The notes under the pieces are model-generated. The model had not been told where the DNA came from. It was given only the letters and a program-made list of their open reading frames with translations, and made no database searches. This document shows, piece by piece, positions 1-28,994 of a DNA stretch of 64,000 nt. Position numbers and translations under genes: made by a program. The DNA comes from Deinococcus terrestris (lineage in GTDB: Bacteria; Deinococcota; Deinococci; Deinococcales; Deinococcaceae): assembly GCF_009377345.1 (NCBI RefSeq), contig NZ_WBSL01000009.1:1-64000 (forward strand). The letters are read 5' to 3'. Positions within the stretch are counted from its first letter, which is position 1. Every line of letters starts with the position of its first letter.

Positions 1-357
<357 letters not shown>

Positions 358-373
358 GCTCTAACCCCCACAG

Positions 374-406
374 GGAGAAGGCCGATTGCGGCCTTCTCCT
401 TCTTTT
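374..406 (+). terminator. Intrinsic terminator after tuf
   Basis: A perfect 10-bp stem (GGAGAAGGCC / GGCCTTCTCC) with a 6-nt loop is followed by TTCTTTT. It lies 17 nt after the tuf stop codon. Confidence 0.9.
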
Positions 407-418
407 GTGGCCTGTGGG

Positions 419-447
419 TGGACACTGCCCCCCGCACTGCCTATAAT
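419..447 (+). promoter_or_regulatory. Promoter of rpmG-secE-nusG
   Basis: A TGGACA -35 box (419-424) and a perfect TATAAT -10 box (442-447) are separated by 17 bp. They sit directly after the tuf terminator and about 110 bp before the rpmG start, so the transcript has a leader of roughly 100 nt. Confidence 0.85.
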
Positions 448-456
448 CCCAATGTT

Positions 457-478
457 GCCCGCCCCAAGGCGGGCTTTT
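457..478 (+). promoter_or_regulatory. Attenuator-like hairpin in the rpmG leader
   Basis: GCCCGCC-CCAA-GGCGGGC forms a 7-bp GC stem with a tetraloop followed by TTTT. It starts about 9 nt after the -10 box, at or near the transcription start. The shape is that of a short intrinsic terminator within the leader. The rpoB leader has a comparable hairpin that also ends in TTTTACC. A regulatory role is inference. Confidence 0.45.
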
Positions 479-556
479 ACCAGCGCCGCTTCCCCCGAGG
501 GGCGGAGGGCTGGGAGCGCCAGTCCCGTAGGGGGCACGCGCGAAAGGAGCAGCATC

Positions 557-724
<168 letters not shown>

Positions 725-811
725 GTCCCTGGCCGGGTCTGCCTCTTTCGGGGCAGTGCCCGGCCCTGGCTCTGACCCTTCGCCCCACGTCATGACGGGC
801 AAGGTGAGCGC

Positions 812-987
812 ATGAATCTGATGCAGTATTTGCGGGATTCCCGCGCCGAACTCGCCAAGGTCACCTGGCCGACCCGCCAGGGAGTCATCGAGGGCACGCA
901 GGCCGTGCTGATCTTTGTGGTGGCGCTGACCCTGATTGTGTTCGCGATGGACTCCCTGTTCGGCTTCCTCGTGCGGGCGGCGCTGCC

Positions 988-991
<4 letters not shown>
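812..991 (+). CDS. secE: Preprotein translocase subunit SecE
   Basis: A 59-residue protein ([20 protein letters not shown]...) with the SecE signature [10 protein letters not shown] at residues 13-22. One transmembrane helix follows (about 31-55, [16 protein letters not shown]). SecE clamps SecY in the SecYEG translocon. The short single-helix form is usual outside Enterobacteria. Its TGA overlaps the nusG ATG in an ATGA junction, which suggests translational coupling. Confidence 0.93.
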
Positions 992-1560
<569 letters not shown>

Positions 1561-1567
1561 GTCCCTG

Positions 1568-1600
1568 GGGCGCGGGGCTTGGCAGACAAGCCCCGCGCCC
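1568..1600 (+). terminator. GC-rich hairpin after nusG (weak or Rho-assisted terminator)
   Basis: A 14-bp perfect stem (GGGCGCGGGGCTTG and its complement) with a 5-nt loop sits 7 nt after the nusG stop. No T tract follows, so it may be an RNA 3'-end structure or a partial terminator. The right arm overlaps the spacer of the candidate rplK promoter. Confidence 0.45.
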
Positions 1601-1608
1601 TGTACACT
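1579..1608 (+). promoter_or_regulatory. Candidate promoter of rplK-rplA
   Basis: TTGGCA (1579-1584) and TACACT (1603-1608) are spaced by 18 bp. The leader to rplK would be about 95 nt. The promoter overlaps the nusG hairpin. Confidence 0.5.
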
Positions 1609-1709
1609 GCCAAAGTTGCTGTCCGGCGGCCCCCCAGGGCTGATGAGCAGCGCTTAGCGCCAGCACCCCGCCGATCCGCGTGACCGGCCGGGGGAGCTAA
1701 GGAGGACAC

Positions 1710-3018
<1,309 letters not shown>

Positions 3019-3531
3019 GTGGCGAACGCACGCAATCAGCAGAACCTGAGCAGCCTTCAGGAGAGCCTCACCGGGATCGAGACGTTCTACGTCGTCGATT
3101 ACCAGGGGCTGACCGCCGGGCAGCTCAGCCGCCTGCGCAAGGACATCCGCGAGCGCGGTGGGCAGCTTATCGTCGCCAAGAACACCCTGATCCACCTCGC
3201 CCTGCAGGGCAGCGGTCAGGACTTCAGCGAAACCCTGCGCGGGCCGAGCGCCCTCGTGCTGGCCCAGGATGATCCCGCCGGGGTCGCCAAGGCCCTGAGC
3301 GACGCCGCCAAGGGCAACGACCGCGGTATTCCCGCCATGAAGGGCGGCCTCGTCGAGGGGCGCCGCGTGGACGTGGCGGTCATCGAGCGCCTGGCCAGCC
3401 TGGGCAGCAAGCAGAGCCTTCAGGGCGAATTCGTGGGTGTGCTCTCCAGCCACCTGTCGAGCTTTGTCGGCATCCTGGAAGCCTACCAGGAGAAGCTGGG
3501 CGGCGGCAGTAGCGCCGAAGCCCAGGGCTAA
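3019..3531 (+). CDS. rplJ: 50S ribosomal protein L10
   Basis: A 170-residue L10. The start is GTG at 3019 behind AAGGAGG ([17 protein letters not shown]); the open frame extends upstream into the leader, but that part has no homology. The family pattern [19 protein letters not shown] is present. The C-terminal helix ([11 protein letters not shown]) is where L12 dimers attach. rplL follows after 54 bp. Confidence 0.95.
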   Translation: MANARNQQNLSSLQESLTGIETFYVVDYQGLTAGQLSRLRKDIRERGGQLIVAKNTLIHLALQGSGQDFSETLRGPSALVLAQDDPAGVAKALSDAAKGNDRGIPAMKGGLVEGRRVDVAVIERLASLGSKQSLQGEFVGVLSSHLSSFVGILEAYQEKLGGGSSAEAQG

Positions 3532-3572
3532 GCGCCCCTTTTTTCCCACCCCTTTTCACCAATCCATCCACC

Positions 3573-3951
<379 letters not shown>

Positions 3952-3976
3952 TCCCTCTTTCCCACCGGGAGTGCAG

Positions 3977-4004
3977 CCCCCTGCGAGAGCGGGGGGTTTT
4001 CCTT
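3977..4004 (+). terminator. Intrinsic terminator after rplL
   Basis: The stem CCCCCTGC / GCGGGGGG (one T-G pair) has a GAGA loop and is followed by TTTTCCTT, 26 nt after the rplL stop. Confidence 0.85.
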
Positions 4005-4149
4005 TGCCCTCTACGTGATGGACATTACGATTCCTGGCAGGGTTCCGGGGCATAGTGGCCGAGTTGTTTTCCAGGCAGATTCCTCAGCGGGGCGCGGTAA
4101 ACAGTGCGCGCTTCCGTTTCTGTCGGTTGGAAAGCAGCCAGGAGTCACC

Positions 4150-4419
<270 letters not shown>

Positions 4420-4440
4420 TTCGAGACTTATCCATTCAAG

Positions 4441-4470
4441 CCCCCAGCCGTGAGGTTGGGGGTTTTTGTT
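4441..4470 (+). terminator. Intrinsic terminator after cspA
   Basis: CCCCCAGCC / GGTTGGGGG forms a 9-bp stem (one G-T pair) with a GTGA loop and a TTTTTGTT tract. Confidence 0.92.
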
Positions 4471-4818
4471 GCTCTGACCAGTTCCACCGGCCTGTGGGGG
4501 CCGTGCGTCCGGAAAGCTCCATTCCTCTCCTGCCCCGCTCGTTATGAGGTAAAACGCTCTCCAGTCCCCTAGTGAAAACCTACTGAGGGCCTGTTCATCC
4601 AGCGTTCGGTATGTTTCCGCCGCGTCCCGCACTAGCTCGGGCAGTGAATGGCCGAAGTGCAGTTCCGCGACACCCTCAGTTATACCGGCCGATGCGGGAG
4701 GCCTGGTAGAAAAGCGAGAGGATAACCTCGCCTTCGTCGTCGTGCTCGAATTTCAGTCACTCAGGAGCGTGTCCTTCCGTCCGGCGACTGACCGTCCTGC
4801 AGCGTCACTGCCTCCGGC
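4471..4818. other. Gene-poor stretch with a possible Rpn/PDDEXK-family remnant
   Basis: No intact gene is visible between cspA and the convergent TPR gene. In plus frame 4631-4765 the translation reads ...GGLVEKREDNLAFVVVLEFQS. This resembles the catalytic stretch of Rpn/YhgA-like PD-(D/E)XK nucleases, in which a hydrophobic strand ends in E-x-Q-S. There is no start codon with a ribosome site, the frame ends soon after, and no upstream domain is recognised. I read it as a decayed fragment, but the match is short and uncertain. Confidence 0.25.
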
Positions 4819-5613
4819 TCACCGCAGCTCCCGGCGCAGCCCGGCAGCCATCTGGAACCATTCGCGCTCCTGCCGCTTGTACAGGGGCGTGGCGCGGCGT
4901 TCGGTCTTGTCCATCGCGTCGAGAAGGGCTGCGGCCTCCTCTCGTCTCCCCTGCCCCAGCAGGAAAGCGGCGTAGCGGGCGCGGGGTTCCTCGGTGGTCG
5001 CGGCGGTCATCGCCTCGCGGTAGGTCGCGTCGGCGTCCTGGGTCTTGCCCTGGGCGGCCTGGGCCTGAGCGAGCAGGGTGAGCGTGCGGGTGCGGGTGGC
5101 CGCGCTGGTGCGCAGGTCGACGCGTTCCAGCAGCGCCTCGGCGGCATCGGGTTTCCCACGGGCCAGGTCCAGCTCGGCGCTGGTCAGCAGCACGACCGGA
5201 TCATCGGCATAGATGCCCGTCAGCAGCGGGTGGAGGGTGGCCTGCGCCTCCTCAGGGCGCCCGGCCCGCGCTTGCAAGGCGGCGAGATCGGTCCGGTGGG
5301 CGAGGGTGTCGCTCTCCGAGAGCCGGTCCTGCGCCTCGCGGATGCGGGTGTCGAGCGGCTTGATGGCCTCGACCCCACGGGCGACCGCCTGACCCGCGAC
5401 CTGACCCCGGCCCCGCAGCCAGGGGATAAAGACCATAAAGGTGTACAGGACCGAGCCGAGCATCCCGAACAGGCTGCCGAACAAGGCCCCGAACGCCAGC
5501 AGGAACATCCAGAAGATCGGTTGCCGGGTCATGATGGCGTGGACGAGGCCCACCACCGCCAGGCCGCGAATCACGGTGTAGATCAGGGGAAGATACGGTT
5601 GCAGGACGTCCAC
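4819..5613 (-). CDS. Membrane-anchored tetratricopeptide-type protein
   Basis: A 264-residue protein of unknown role. Two N-terminal hydrophobic segments (about 9-26 and 31-64, separated by TRQP) are followed by an alpha-helical region. The alternating Leu/Ala pattern there (AALQARAGRPEEAQATL, LAQAQAAQGKTQDADATY, LGQGRREEAAALLDAM) is typical of TPR-like repeats. It is probably a membrane-tethered scaffold facing the cytoplasm. The GTG start has a TAGGAT box 6 nt upstream, consistent with a leaderless transcript. It is convergent with cspA and divergent from rpoB. Confidence 0.75.
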   Translation of the reverse strand: MDVLQPYLPLIYTVIRGLAVVGLVHAIMTRQPIFWMFLLAFGALFGSLFGMLGSVLYTFMVFIPWLRGRGQVAGQAVARGVEAIKPLDTRIREAQDRLSESDTLAHRTDLAALQARAGRPEEAQATLHPLLTGIYADDPVVLLTSAELDLARGKPDAAEALLERVDLRTSAATRTRTLTLLAQAQAAQGKTQDADATYREAMTAATTEEPRARYAAFLLGQGRREEAAALLDAMDKTERRATPLYKRQEREWFQMAAGLRRELR

Positions 5614-5619
5614 CCGGCC

Positions 5620-5625
5620 ATCCTA
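5620..5625 (-). promoter_or_regulatory. -10 box (TAGGAT) of the TPR membrane gene, leaderless type
   Basis: TAGGAT on the minus strand lies 6 nt before the GTG at 5613, as in Deinococcus leaderless promoters. Confidence 0.5.
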
Positions 5626-5671
5626 AAGCAGTGGCCCCGGCCAGGCGTCCCTGGTGGGGGGCAAGCGGGCA

Positions 5672-5701
5672 TTGACCCGGTGTGCCCTGCCCCCCTATAC
5701 T
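5672..5701 (+). promoter_or_regulatory. Promoter of rpoB-rpoC
   Basis: TTGACC (5672-5677) and TATACT (5696-5701) are spaced by 18 bp. The leader to the rpoB ATG is about 165 nt. Confidence 0.8.
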
Positions 5702-5781
5702 GGCCTGTGGCCGACCACGATGGGTTGGACAGGAGCGCTTTGCCCCGTAGCAGACTCCACAACTGAAGTTTCAACGCGGGA

Positions 5782-5823
5782 GCGCAGCCGACAAGAGAGG
5801 CTGTGGTCCCGGCTGCGCCTTTT
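5782..5823 (+). promoter_or_regulatory. Attenuator-like hairpin in the rpoB leader
   Basis: GCGCAGCCG (5782-5790) pairs perfectly with CGGCTGCGC (5810-5818) around a 19-nt loop. CTTTTACC follows, giving a terminator-like shape about 50 nt before the rpoB start. The rpmG leader carries a hairpin with the same TTTTACC ending. A role in attenuation of rpoBC is inference. Confidence 0.45.
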
Positions 5824-5874
5824 ACCCGCCCCGGAAGGCCGCAGCGTGCACGACCCAGGGTGCGCGAGGTGTGA

Positions 5875-9333
<3,459 letters not shown>

Positions 9334-9340
9334 GTACCTG

Positions 9341-9576
9341 ATGAAGCGGCAAGTTGGCCTGACCTACCTCATCCTCGGCATCGTCATGCTGGTCGTCTGT
9401 TGGAATCAATGGAAGGCCAGCGCTGGATACGACCTTGGAGAAGTGAGCATCCTCCTCGTCCTCGTAACGATTATGGCCGTCGGCATCACATGGCTCGGCT
9501 GGCATTACCTAGGACGGGCAAACCAGGAACAGGCCAGCTCGCACAAGGCGACCGCTCTCAAGAAGCAGGAGCATGA

Positions 9577-9580
<4 letters not shown>
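9341..9580 (+). CDS. Small two-helix membrane protein encoded between rpoB and rpoC
   Basis: A 79-residue protein with two predicted transmembrane helices, about 6-23 ([19 protein letters not shown]) and 35-57 ([20 protein letters not shown]). A hydrophilic, lysine-containing tail follows. I recognise no family. The start is 8 nt after the rpoB stop and its TGA overlaps the rpoC ATG by 4 bp. It is therefore embedded in the polymerase operon and probably coupled to rpoC translation. Its base composition is less GC-rich than rpoB or rpoC, which suggests later insertion. A fortuitous open frame is unlikely given the clean hydrophobic pattern and the overlap. Confidence 0.72.
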
Positions 9581-14205
<4,625 letters not shown>

Positions 14206-14225
14206 GCCAGGGCTGAGTCTCTCCT

Positions 14226-14255
14226 CCCCCACCCCGCGACGGGTGGGGGTTTTTT
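14226..14255 (+). terminator. Intrinsic terminator after rpoC
   Basis: CCCCCACCC / GGGTGGGGG is a perfect 9-bp stem with a 6-nt loop and six T residues. Confidence 0.93.
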
Positions 14256-14259
14256 GTGC

Positions 14260-14784
14260 CTACTCCTCCCGGATGCGGTCGGTTTCGTCCTGATACAAGG
14301 TCGCGTAATGCTCGCCCAGCCGCACCAGAAATCCCATCTCCTCGCGGGTGGTGATGCCGCTGAGGGTGGCCTCGAAACTCAGCAGAAGCGCTCCGTAGGC
14401 GAGGCTCCCGGCCCCCAGCAGGGCGAGCAGCACCGGGGCCGCCCTGGTCGCCAGCCCCGAGAGTTCGCCCACGCCGATCAGCAGGCTGGTCCCCACCAGC
14501 AGCGCGACCGCCACGTAAAAGGCCCGCATCGCTCGCTGGAGGTAGCGGGTGCGGCGGGACAGGCGCGGAAGCTGACGCACGATCATCTGCTTTTCCTCGC
14601 GGGCGAGGGGCTCGCGCTGGCCTTCCTCGCCCACCAGGACCTTGAAGCGGGCGGTCAGCACCCGCACCCGGTCGGTGCTGCGGCCGAGGCGGTTGCTGGT
14701 GCTGAGCAGCAGGGTGCCCGCACCCGAGATCAGCACGGCGGGCGTGATCATGGCGGTCAGGGCGCCGAGGGTGGGTTCGGCCAT
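14260..14784 (-). CDS. DUF2721-type membrane protein
   Basis: A 174-residue protein with three hydrophobic segments: about 9-28 (LTAMITPAVLISGAGTLLL), 89-108 (FYVAVALLVGTSLLIGVG) and 117-137. The first helix is followed by STSNRLGRSTDRVRVL, the conserved N-terminal pattern of DUF2721. The family's function is unknown. A TACCCT box lies 5 nt before the ATG. It is convergent with rpoC. Confidence 0.75.
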   Translation of the reverse strand: MAEPTLGALTAMITPAVLISGAGTLLLSTSNRLGRSTDRVRVLTARFKVLVGEEGQREPLAREEKQMIVRQLPRLSRRTRYLQRAMRAFYVAVALLVGTSLLIGVGELSGLATRAAPVLLALLGAGSLAYGALLLSFEATLSGITTREEMGFLVRLGEHYATLYQDETDRIREE

Positions 14785-14789
14785 AGGTC

Positions 14790-14795
14790 AGGGTA
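14790..14795 (-). promoter_or_regulatory. -10 box (TACCCT) of the DUF2721 gene
   Basis: TACCCT on the minus strand lies 5 nt before the ATG at 14784, compatible with leaderless transcription. Confidence 0.4.
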
Positions 14796-14849
14796 GGGCG
14801 TGGATGGGGCCAGCAGGTCAGGAAGACGTGCGCAGGTCCGCGGGGAACG

Positions 14850-15302
14850 TCAGCCCTGTTCCAGAGTGGAGGCAAAGAAGTTGCCCCCCCGTTCTTTTCC
14901 CGCCAGCCACAAGCGCACGGGCGACGGCATCAGCGCCCGGTCCTCCAGTTCGCTCACCGGGACCCAGGCGAAGGTCAGGTGCGGCTCTCTGGACATGACG
15001 GCCTGAAGCCGCGTCAGGCCCGGACTCGCCGCCGCGAAGAGGTGGTTCAGTTCGTGATGGCGGCCCCAGGACCCATCCTGCCACCCCTGCTCAATGACGC
15101 CCAGATACGCGCCGATCTCCACATGAAGGCCCATCTCCTCGGCCAGCTCCCGCGCGAGGCAGGTCCGCAACCCTTCCCCCGGTTCGACATGGCCGCCCGG
15201 CAGGAAGGTGTGCGCGTGGCCCTGGGCCTGGGCGAGCAGCACATGCCCGTCGTTCTCAATGACGGCGCGGGCGAGGAGATGGAGCTGGGGGGCAGTGGAC
15301 AT
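14850..15302 (-). CDS. Nudix hydrolase
   Basis: A 150-residue protein with a complete Nudix box, G-HVEPGE-GLRTCLARELAEEMG, at about 36-59. Such enzymes cleave nucleoside diphosphates linked to another moiety with Mg2+. The substrate is not predictable. Deinococcus carries an expanded Nudix set. It is transcribed divergently from rlmN, with a TAGGGT box 6 nt before its ATG. Confidence 0.88.
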   Translation of the reverse strand: MSTAPQLHLLARAVIENDGHVLLAQAQGHAHTFLPGGHVEPGEGLRTCLARELAEEMGLHVEIGAYLGVIEQGWQDGSWGRHHELNHLFAAASPGLTRLQAVMSREPHLTFAWVPVSELEDRALMPSPVRLWLAGKERGGNFFASTLEQG

Positions 15303-15308
15303 CCAAGT

Positions 15309-15314
15309 ACCCTA
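15309..15314 (-). promoter_or_regulatory. -10 box (TAGGGT) of the Nudix gene, leaderless type
   Basis: TAGGGT on the minus strand lies 6 nt before the ATG at 15302. Confidence 0.5.
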
Positions 15315-15363
15315 GCGCGGCCCCAACCGTGCCTCCCTCCCACCCCGCCCACGCCCGACCCGC

Positions 15364-15369
15364 TAGACT
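15364..15369 (+). promoter_or_regulatory. -10 box (TAGACT) of rlmN, leaderless type
   Basis: TAGACT lies 6 nt before the rlmN ATG and no Shine-Dalgarno sequence is present. Confidence 0.55.
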
Positions 15370-15375
15370 TTTCTG

Positions 15376-16410
<1,035 letters not shown>

Positions 16411-16428
16411 TCCGGCCCTTCCGTCTGG

Positions 16429-16450
16429 CCTCCCCACTGGGGAGGTCTTT
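16429..16450 (+). terminator. Short terminator after rlmN
   Basis: CCTCCCC-ACT-GGGGAGG followed by TCTTT. The loop is only 3 nt. Confidence 0.5.
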
Positions 16451-16614
16451 GCATGGAGCGCGGCACCAGATGAGAGAGGGCTTCATACCACCTTGGCCCT
16501 GGGGGCGTGAGAGAATCACGGCAGCCCACGCATTCCTTTTCCGCGTCAGGGTTACGCAAGACCTCCCCGCCTACGCTCTACCCACCATTTCCCCCGTTCA
16601 GGAGGCTCCTTCCG

Positions 16615-18233
16615 GTGACCCCAACGAGAACCACAGTGCTGCTCGGCCTGCTGCTGGCCGCCGTGCCCCACGCCGCCGCCCAGACCCTGCTCGACACTTC
16701 GGCGGCGGTATCTGTCCAGACCACGCTGCTCCAGACCCAGCCGGGGGGGGTGCCGGTCACCGTGCCCGCGGTGCCGACCCCCTCAGCTGCCCCCGCCGCT
16801 CCGGGCACGGCCGCTCCCAGCACCACCGCCGCCCCCACGCCCCCGACCCTTACCCCCGCGCAACAGCAGACGCTGGGGCAAGGCCGTGAGGCGCTGGGCG
16901 CGGGCGACCTCGTGCGGGCGCGGCGGCTGTTCGAGTCGCTCGTCGCGGCGCAGTACACGCACCCAGAAGGGCACTTCGGGCTGGGCCTGACGCTGCTGGC
17001 GCTGGGGGACCTGCGCGGCGCGGCCTTCGAGTTCAACCGGCTGCTCGAACTGGCCCCCGACCGCTTCGAGGCCCCCTACAACCTCGGCGTGATCGCTAGC
17101 CGCGAGGGCCGGTTCGCCGATGCGCGGCGGCTGTACGAGGAAGCGGCGACCCTCTCGCGCGGCAAGGCGGGACCCGCCGCCGAACGGCAGGTGCTCGAGG
17201 CGCTGGCGGGCGAGCAGCGGCGGGCGGGCGACTGGACGGCTCTGAGCGCGACACTCGCGCAGGCAGCGGCTCTCGATCCCTCGGACCGCGACCTCGCCTT
17301 CCGGCTGGCGCAGGCGCAGGTGCGGGCCGGGCAGGGGGTGGAGGCGCTGCCGGGCCTGTATGCCCTGCTCTCGCGCGAGCCGGGCCGGGTGGACGCGGCG
17401 CTGCTGCTCGCGGACATCTACGCGGGGCAGAACTTGCCGGAGCGGGCCGTGCGGGAACTCGACACCGTGCTGCCCCGCGTGACGAAGGCGAGCGACCGCG
17501 CCACCCTGAACCTGCGCAAGGCGGACGTGCTGGCCGCCGCCGGGGACACACGCGGAGCCGTCCTGGCCGCGCAGGAGGCCACCCGGCTGGACCCTGCCCG
17601 CCCCGCCGCGTTTGCCCGGCTGGGGGAGTTGCGGGCAGTGCGCGGTGACCGCGCAGGGGCGCAGGCCGCCTACGCGCAGGCCGCTCGCCTCGCGCCGAAG
17701 GACGCGGCGATTCGCACCGCCCTGGGGGCCACGCGGCTCGCGCTGGGGCTGAATGCCCAGGCGCGGCAGGACGCGGCGCAGGCGCTGGCCCTGAAGCCCG
17801 ACGCCGCCACCCGTGCCCGCGCCCTGTACGTGCAGGGAGTCGCCGCCTACCGCCTGGGTGACCTCGCGGCGGCCCGCACCGCCCTGCGCCAGAGCACCCA
17901 AGCCGCCCCCAGCGCGGACGCCTACCTGTGGCTGGGACTGACCGCCTACGCGCAGAAGGACTACGCGGGCGCCGCCGGGGCGCTGACCACCAGCGTGAAG
18001 CTGGACCCCACCCCCACCGCCCGCCAGAACCTCGGCTCGGCGCTGCTGGCCGCCTCACGGTATGCGGAGGCCGAGGCGATCTTGCGCGGGCTGACGGGCG
18101 AGCAGCCGCGCAACGCGGAAGCCTGGTACCTGCTGGGCCTGAGCCTGCGCTCGCAGGGGCGTGAAGCCCAGGCCCGTCCTGCCCTGAAGACAGCCGCCGA
18201 CCTCGGGCACCGCCGCGCGGCGGAGGCGCTGCG

Positions 18234-18237
<4 letters not shown>
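16615..18237 (+). CDS. Secreted tetratricopeptide repeat protein
   Basis: A 540-residue protein starting at GTG 16615, with AGGAGG 9 nt upstream. A signal peptide (VLLGLLLAAVPHAAAQ) covers about 1-23. A Pro/Ala/Thr-rich linker follows to about 80. At least ten TPR-like units then run to the end (GREALGAGDLVRARRLFESL, YNLGVIASREGRFADARRLY, LGSALLAASRYAEAEAIL and others). It probably works as a periplasmic or envelope scaffold. It overlaps the downstream SPOR gene by 4 bp. The open frame extends upstream to 16507 without homology. Confidence 0.85.
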
Positions 18238-20175
<1,938 letters not shown>

Positions 20176-20179
<4 letters not shown>

Positions 20180-20817
20180 AGAGACTATCCGCCCTCGCCC
20201 TGCTTGCTGGCCTCGCCCTCAGTGCGTGCGGAAGTGCGCCGGGGCAGCCTTCCGGGAACCGTGTTTCGGTGGGTGTCTATGCCGCCGATGCGGGCTCACA
20301 GGTGACCGTGACCCGAACCTACACCCCCGAAAAGATTGATGACAAGGGTAATGTTACCCCGGCCAGCGAGTCCTGGGCCGTAAGCGAGGCAGGACCCGTT
20401 GAATTTACCTTCATGTCGCGCCCGGGCTCGGACGCGATGTATATCACGGGCTGGCGCATCACCCGCTACGACTACAACGGCGAGGTGTCGGAGGAAGTCT
20501 CGGAATCCAACAAGGTGGACATCTTTGTGCCTTCCGGCTGGACCTGCCCGGAACGCGCGACGCTGCCGAGTTACCAGTCATGCCAGATGTACACGACAGA
20601 CGGCAAGATTCGCAGTGACGTGCAACCCGCCAACGGCCTGCCAACCTCTCCCCTACGCCTGAACTTCGCTGGGGCGCTGGTAGGTGAGGTGCAGCGGACT
20701 CTGGCCGGAGCCTACAGCGAGGTCAATATCGAGTTCACTGGCTACAGCAGCAACAATGAACCCGTGGTCGTCAAAGCCCAGCCTGTGCTGAGCCGCGCTT
20801 ACAAGGCAGGGAACTGA
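20176..20817 (+). CDS. Putative lipoprotein
   Basis: A 213-residue protein with a lipoprotein signal (MKRLSALALLAGLALSACGS; lipobox LSAC, acylated Cys about 19). The rest is a beta-rich extracytoplasmic domain with two later cysteines (TCPERATLPSYQSCQ) that could form a disulfide. I recognise no family. It is the last gene of the TPR-SPOR-rex operon and overlaps rex by 4 bp. Confidence 0.75.
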
Positions 20818-20835
20818 TCAGACAGACGACAATAT

Positions 20836-20873
20836 AAGGAGGCGGAGGCTGGCTTAGCCTCCGCCTCCTTTTG
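20836..20873. terminator. Strong convergent terminator
   Basis: A perfect 15-bp stem (arms 20836-20850 and 20856-20870) with a 5-nt loop is followed by a T-rich tract on the plus strand. It lies between the lipoprotein gene and the convergent phosphodiesterase gene and probably serves both directions. Confidence 0.9.
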
Positions 20874-20881
20874 TTCTTCCC

Positions 20882-22766
<1,885 letters not shown>

Positions 22767-22777
<11 letters not shown>

Positions 22778-24074
22778 GCTCTCCAGAATACGGCGAAGGG
22801 TCAGGGGCGTGTGAAGGCGCCAGCGCCCCCGGTCCAAGATCGCGGGCCGCCCCCAGCCCCAGCAGGCCCAGCGTGAGGTCAAACTCGGCCAGCACGTTCC
22901 CCACGACCTCACGCACGCCCGCCTCTCCCGCTATGGCGAGCCCGTACACGTAGGGCCGCCCCAGCAGCACCGCCCGTGCCCCCAGCGCGAGGGCCTTCGC
23001 CACGTCCGACCCGGTGCGGACCCCGCTGTCGAGGAGCACCGGGAGGCCCCCCGCCGCCGCGACCACGCCGGGCAGGGCGTCCAGCGCCGCGACCTCGCCG
23101 TCAATCTGCCGCCCGCCGTGGTTGGACACGATCAGGCCGTCTACCCCGCGCCGGACGGCCTCCCGCGCGTCGTCGGGGTGAAGGATGCCCTTGAGGAGGA
23201 TGGGCAGCCGGGTCCACTCGCGCAGGCGGCCCACGTCGTCCCAGGACAGGTCCGGGCGGGTGTAGGTGGCGGTGAAGCGGGCGGCGGCCGAGCGCATCTG
23301 GGCGGCACTCAGCCCGAAGGCGCGGCCCTTCGCGGCGAGGTCGGCCCCGGTACGCAGGAGCGCCGGGGTGCGCGGGGGCTGCACGGCGGGGGCGGGAAGC
23401 GGCGTGTCCAGCCGCGAGCGAAACACCGGGTCGCTGAGGTACTGCGCCAGTCCGCGCCCGCGCAGGAAGGGCAGGCTGCCGAGGTCCAGGTCGCGGGGCC
23501 GCCACCCCAGCAGCGTGGTATCCAGCGTGAGGACGACGGCCGCTGCCCCGCACGCCTCGGCCCGGCGCACGAAGGAGCGGGTCACCTCGTCGTCGGTGCC
23601 CCAGTAGAGCTGGAAGAAGCGGGGCGCGTCACCCATCGCCTTCGCGCACGTCTCCATCGGGACCGAGGCCTGCGACGAGAAGACGAAGGGGACGCGCTCG
23701 GCGGCGGCGGCGCGGGCGACGGCGAGGTCCGCCTGCGGGTGCGCGGCCTCCAGCACGCCGATGGGGGCGAGCAGCAGCGGCGAGGGGAGCGAGAGGCCCA
23801 GCAATTCCACCCCGAGGTCGCGTTCGCGGGTTCCACTGAGACGCCGGGGCATCAGCCGCACCCGCTCGAAGGCGGCGAGGTTGGCTCGCATGGTCCGCTC
23901 GGCCCCGGCGCCGCCCGCGACATAGGCGAAGTCGGCCGCGCTCATCTTGGCCTTGGCCGCCGCCTGAAGGCGTTCGGGAATCACGGGGACGGCGGGGCGC
24001 TCGCCGCCGAGGCCGCGGACATAGAGGCGCGTCTGCCGGGTGCGGCCCGGTCCGGCTGGGGGGTTCGTCGTCAT
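22767..24074 (-). CDS. FMN-dependent alpha-hydroxyacid dehydrogenase / lactate 2-monooxygenase-like
   Basis: A 435-residue TIM-barrel flavoenzyme. It has [17 protein letters not shown] near the N-terminus, LLLAPIGV, and the active-site segment [23 protein letters not shown]. This is followed by the phosphate-binding [28 protein letters not shown]. The length is closer to lactate 2-monooxygenases than to LldD (about 380). It probably oxidises L-lactate or another 2-hydroxyacid. The ATG at 24074 has GGAGG 9 nt upstream. It is divergent from the cyclopropane synthase gene. Confidence 0.87.
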
Positions 24075-24203
24075 GGGAGTGCCTCCGGGGGGATGTAGGG
24101 CAAAGCATAGCCGCCGGTGAAGGTGAGACGGGCCGACAATCCCTTCGCCCTGCCTATGCTGGGCCAAGTTCCCCACATCCCTGCCCCATCTCCCGGAGGC
24201 CCC

Positions 24204-25616
<1,413 letters not shown>

Positions 25617-26262
25617 CTAGAGCGCCGCCACCAGCTGGGCGAACAGGGCGGGCATCGGCGGCACGCCAGTCCCATTCACCCACCCGAAGCGGCGGTCCCG
25701 CAGGGTCGCCCCCTCCCCCACCCCCATCCCACCGGGGAAACGGGGGCGGAGGTCGCTGAAGCCGGAAAGCTCGCGGGCACCGGGCAGCACCGCGAGCGCC
25801 CGCTCGACCTCCCGCGCGTGGCCGAAATGGAAGAGGTGGACCTCGCCGCCGTCCTCCCAGGCGAACCGGGCGGTCAGGTGGCTCAACGTGTCCAGCGAGC
25901 CGGGGGCCGCCACGTGGCGGGCCACCAGGCCGGGCCGCAGCCGCAGCGTGACCTCCAACGCCTCGCCCAGCGCCCCGAAACTGCCCACAAAGGGGCGGGT
26001 CAGGTCGTAGCCCTGCACGTTCTTGACGGTGCGTCCGCCCGCCCGCACCACCCGGCCGGAGGGTGCCCGGAAGGTCACGCCCAGCACGTCGGAGGCGAAG
26101 GGGAAGGTCTGTCCGAATCCCCCACGTGAGACGAGGCCACCCACGCCGCCGGGCAGCTCCACCGGGGGGAACGGCGGATAGAGGCCGGGGGGCAGAGCGG
26201 CATAGACCTCCAGCAGCCCCGTGTCGCCGCTCACTGTGACCGTCTGGTCGCCGGGCGAGAGG

Positions 26263-26276
<14 letters not shown>
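25617..26276 (-). CDS. glcE: Glycolate oxidase FAD-binding subunit GlcE (short form)
   Basis: A 219-residue FAD-binding protein. It contains [26 protein letters not shown] and [26 protein letters not shown], both typical of GlcE. It is much shorter than the roughly 350-residue E. coli subunit and lacks the first part of the PCMH-type FAD domain. Its start overlaps glcD by 14 bp. It is the third gene of a glcF-glcD-glcE operon read on the minus strand. GlcE works with GlcD and GlcF to oxidise glycolate to glyoxylate. Confidence 0.82.
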
Positions 26277-28988
<2,712 letters not shown>

Positions 28989-28994
28989 GGAGGG

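Noticed and set aside
386..556. Upstream extension of the rpmG frame
   Set aside because: It runs through the promoter and leader hairpin; the ribosome site and family length fix the start at 557.
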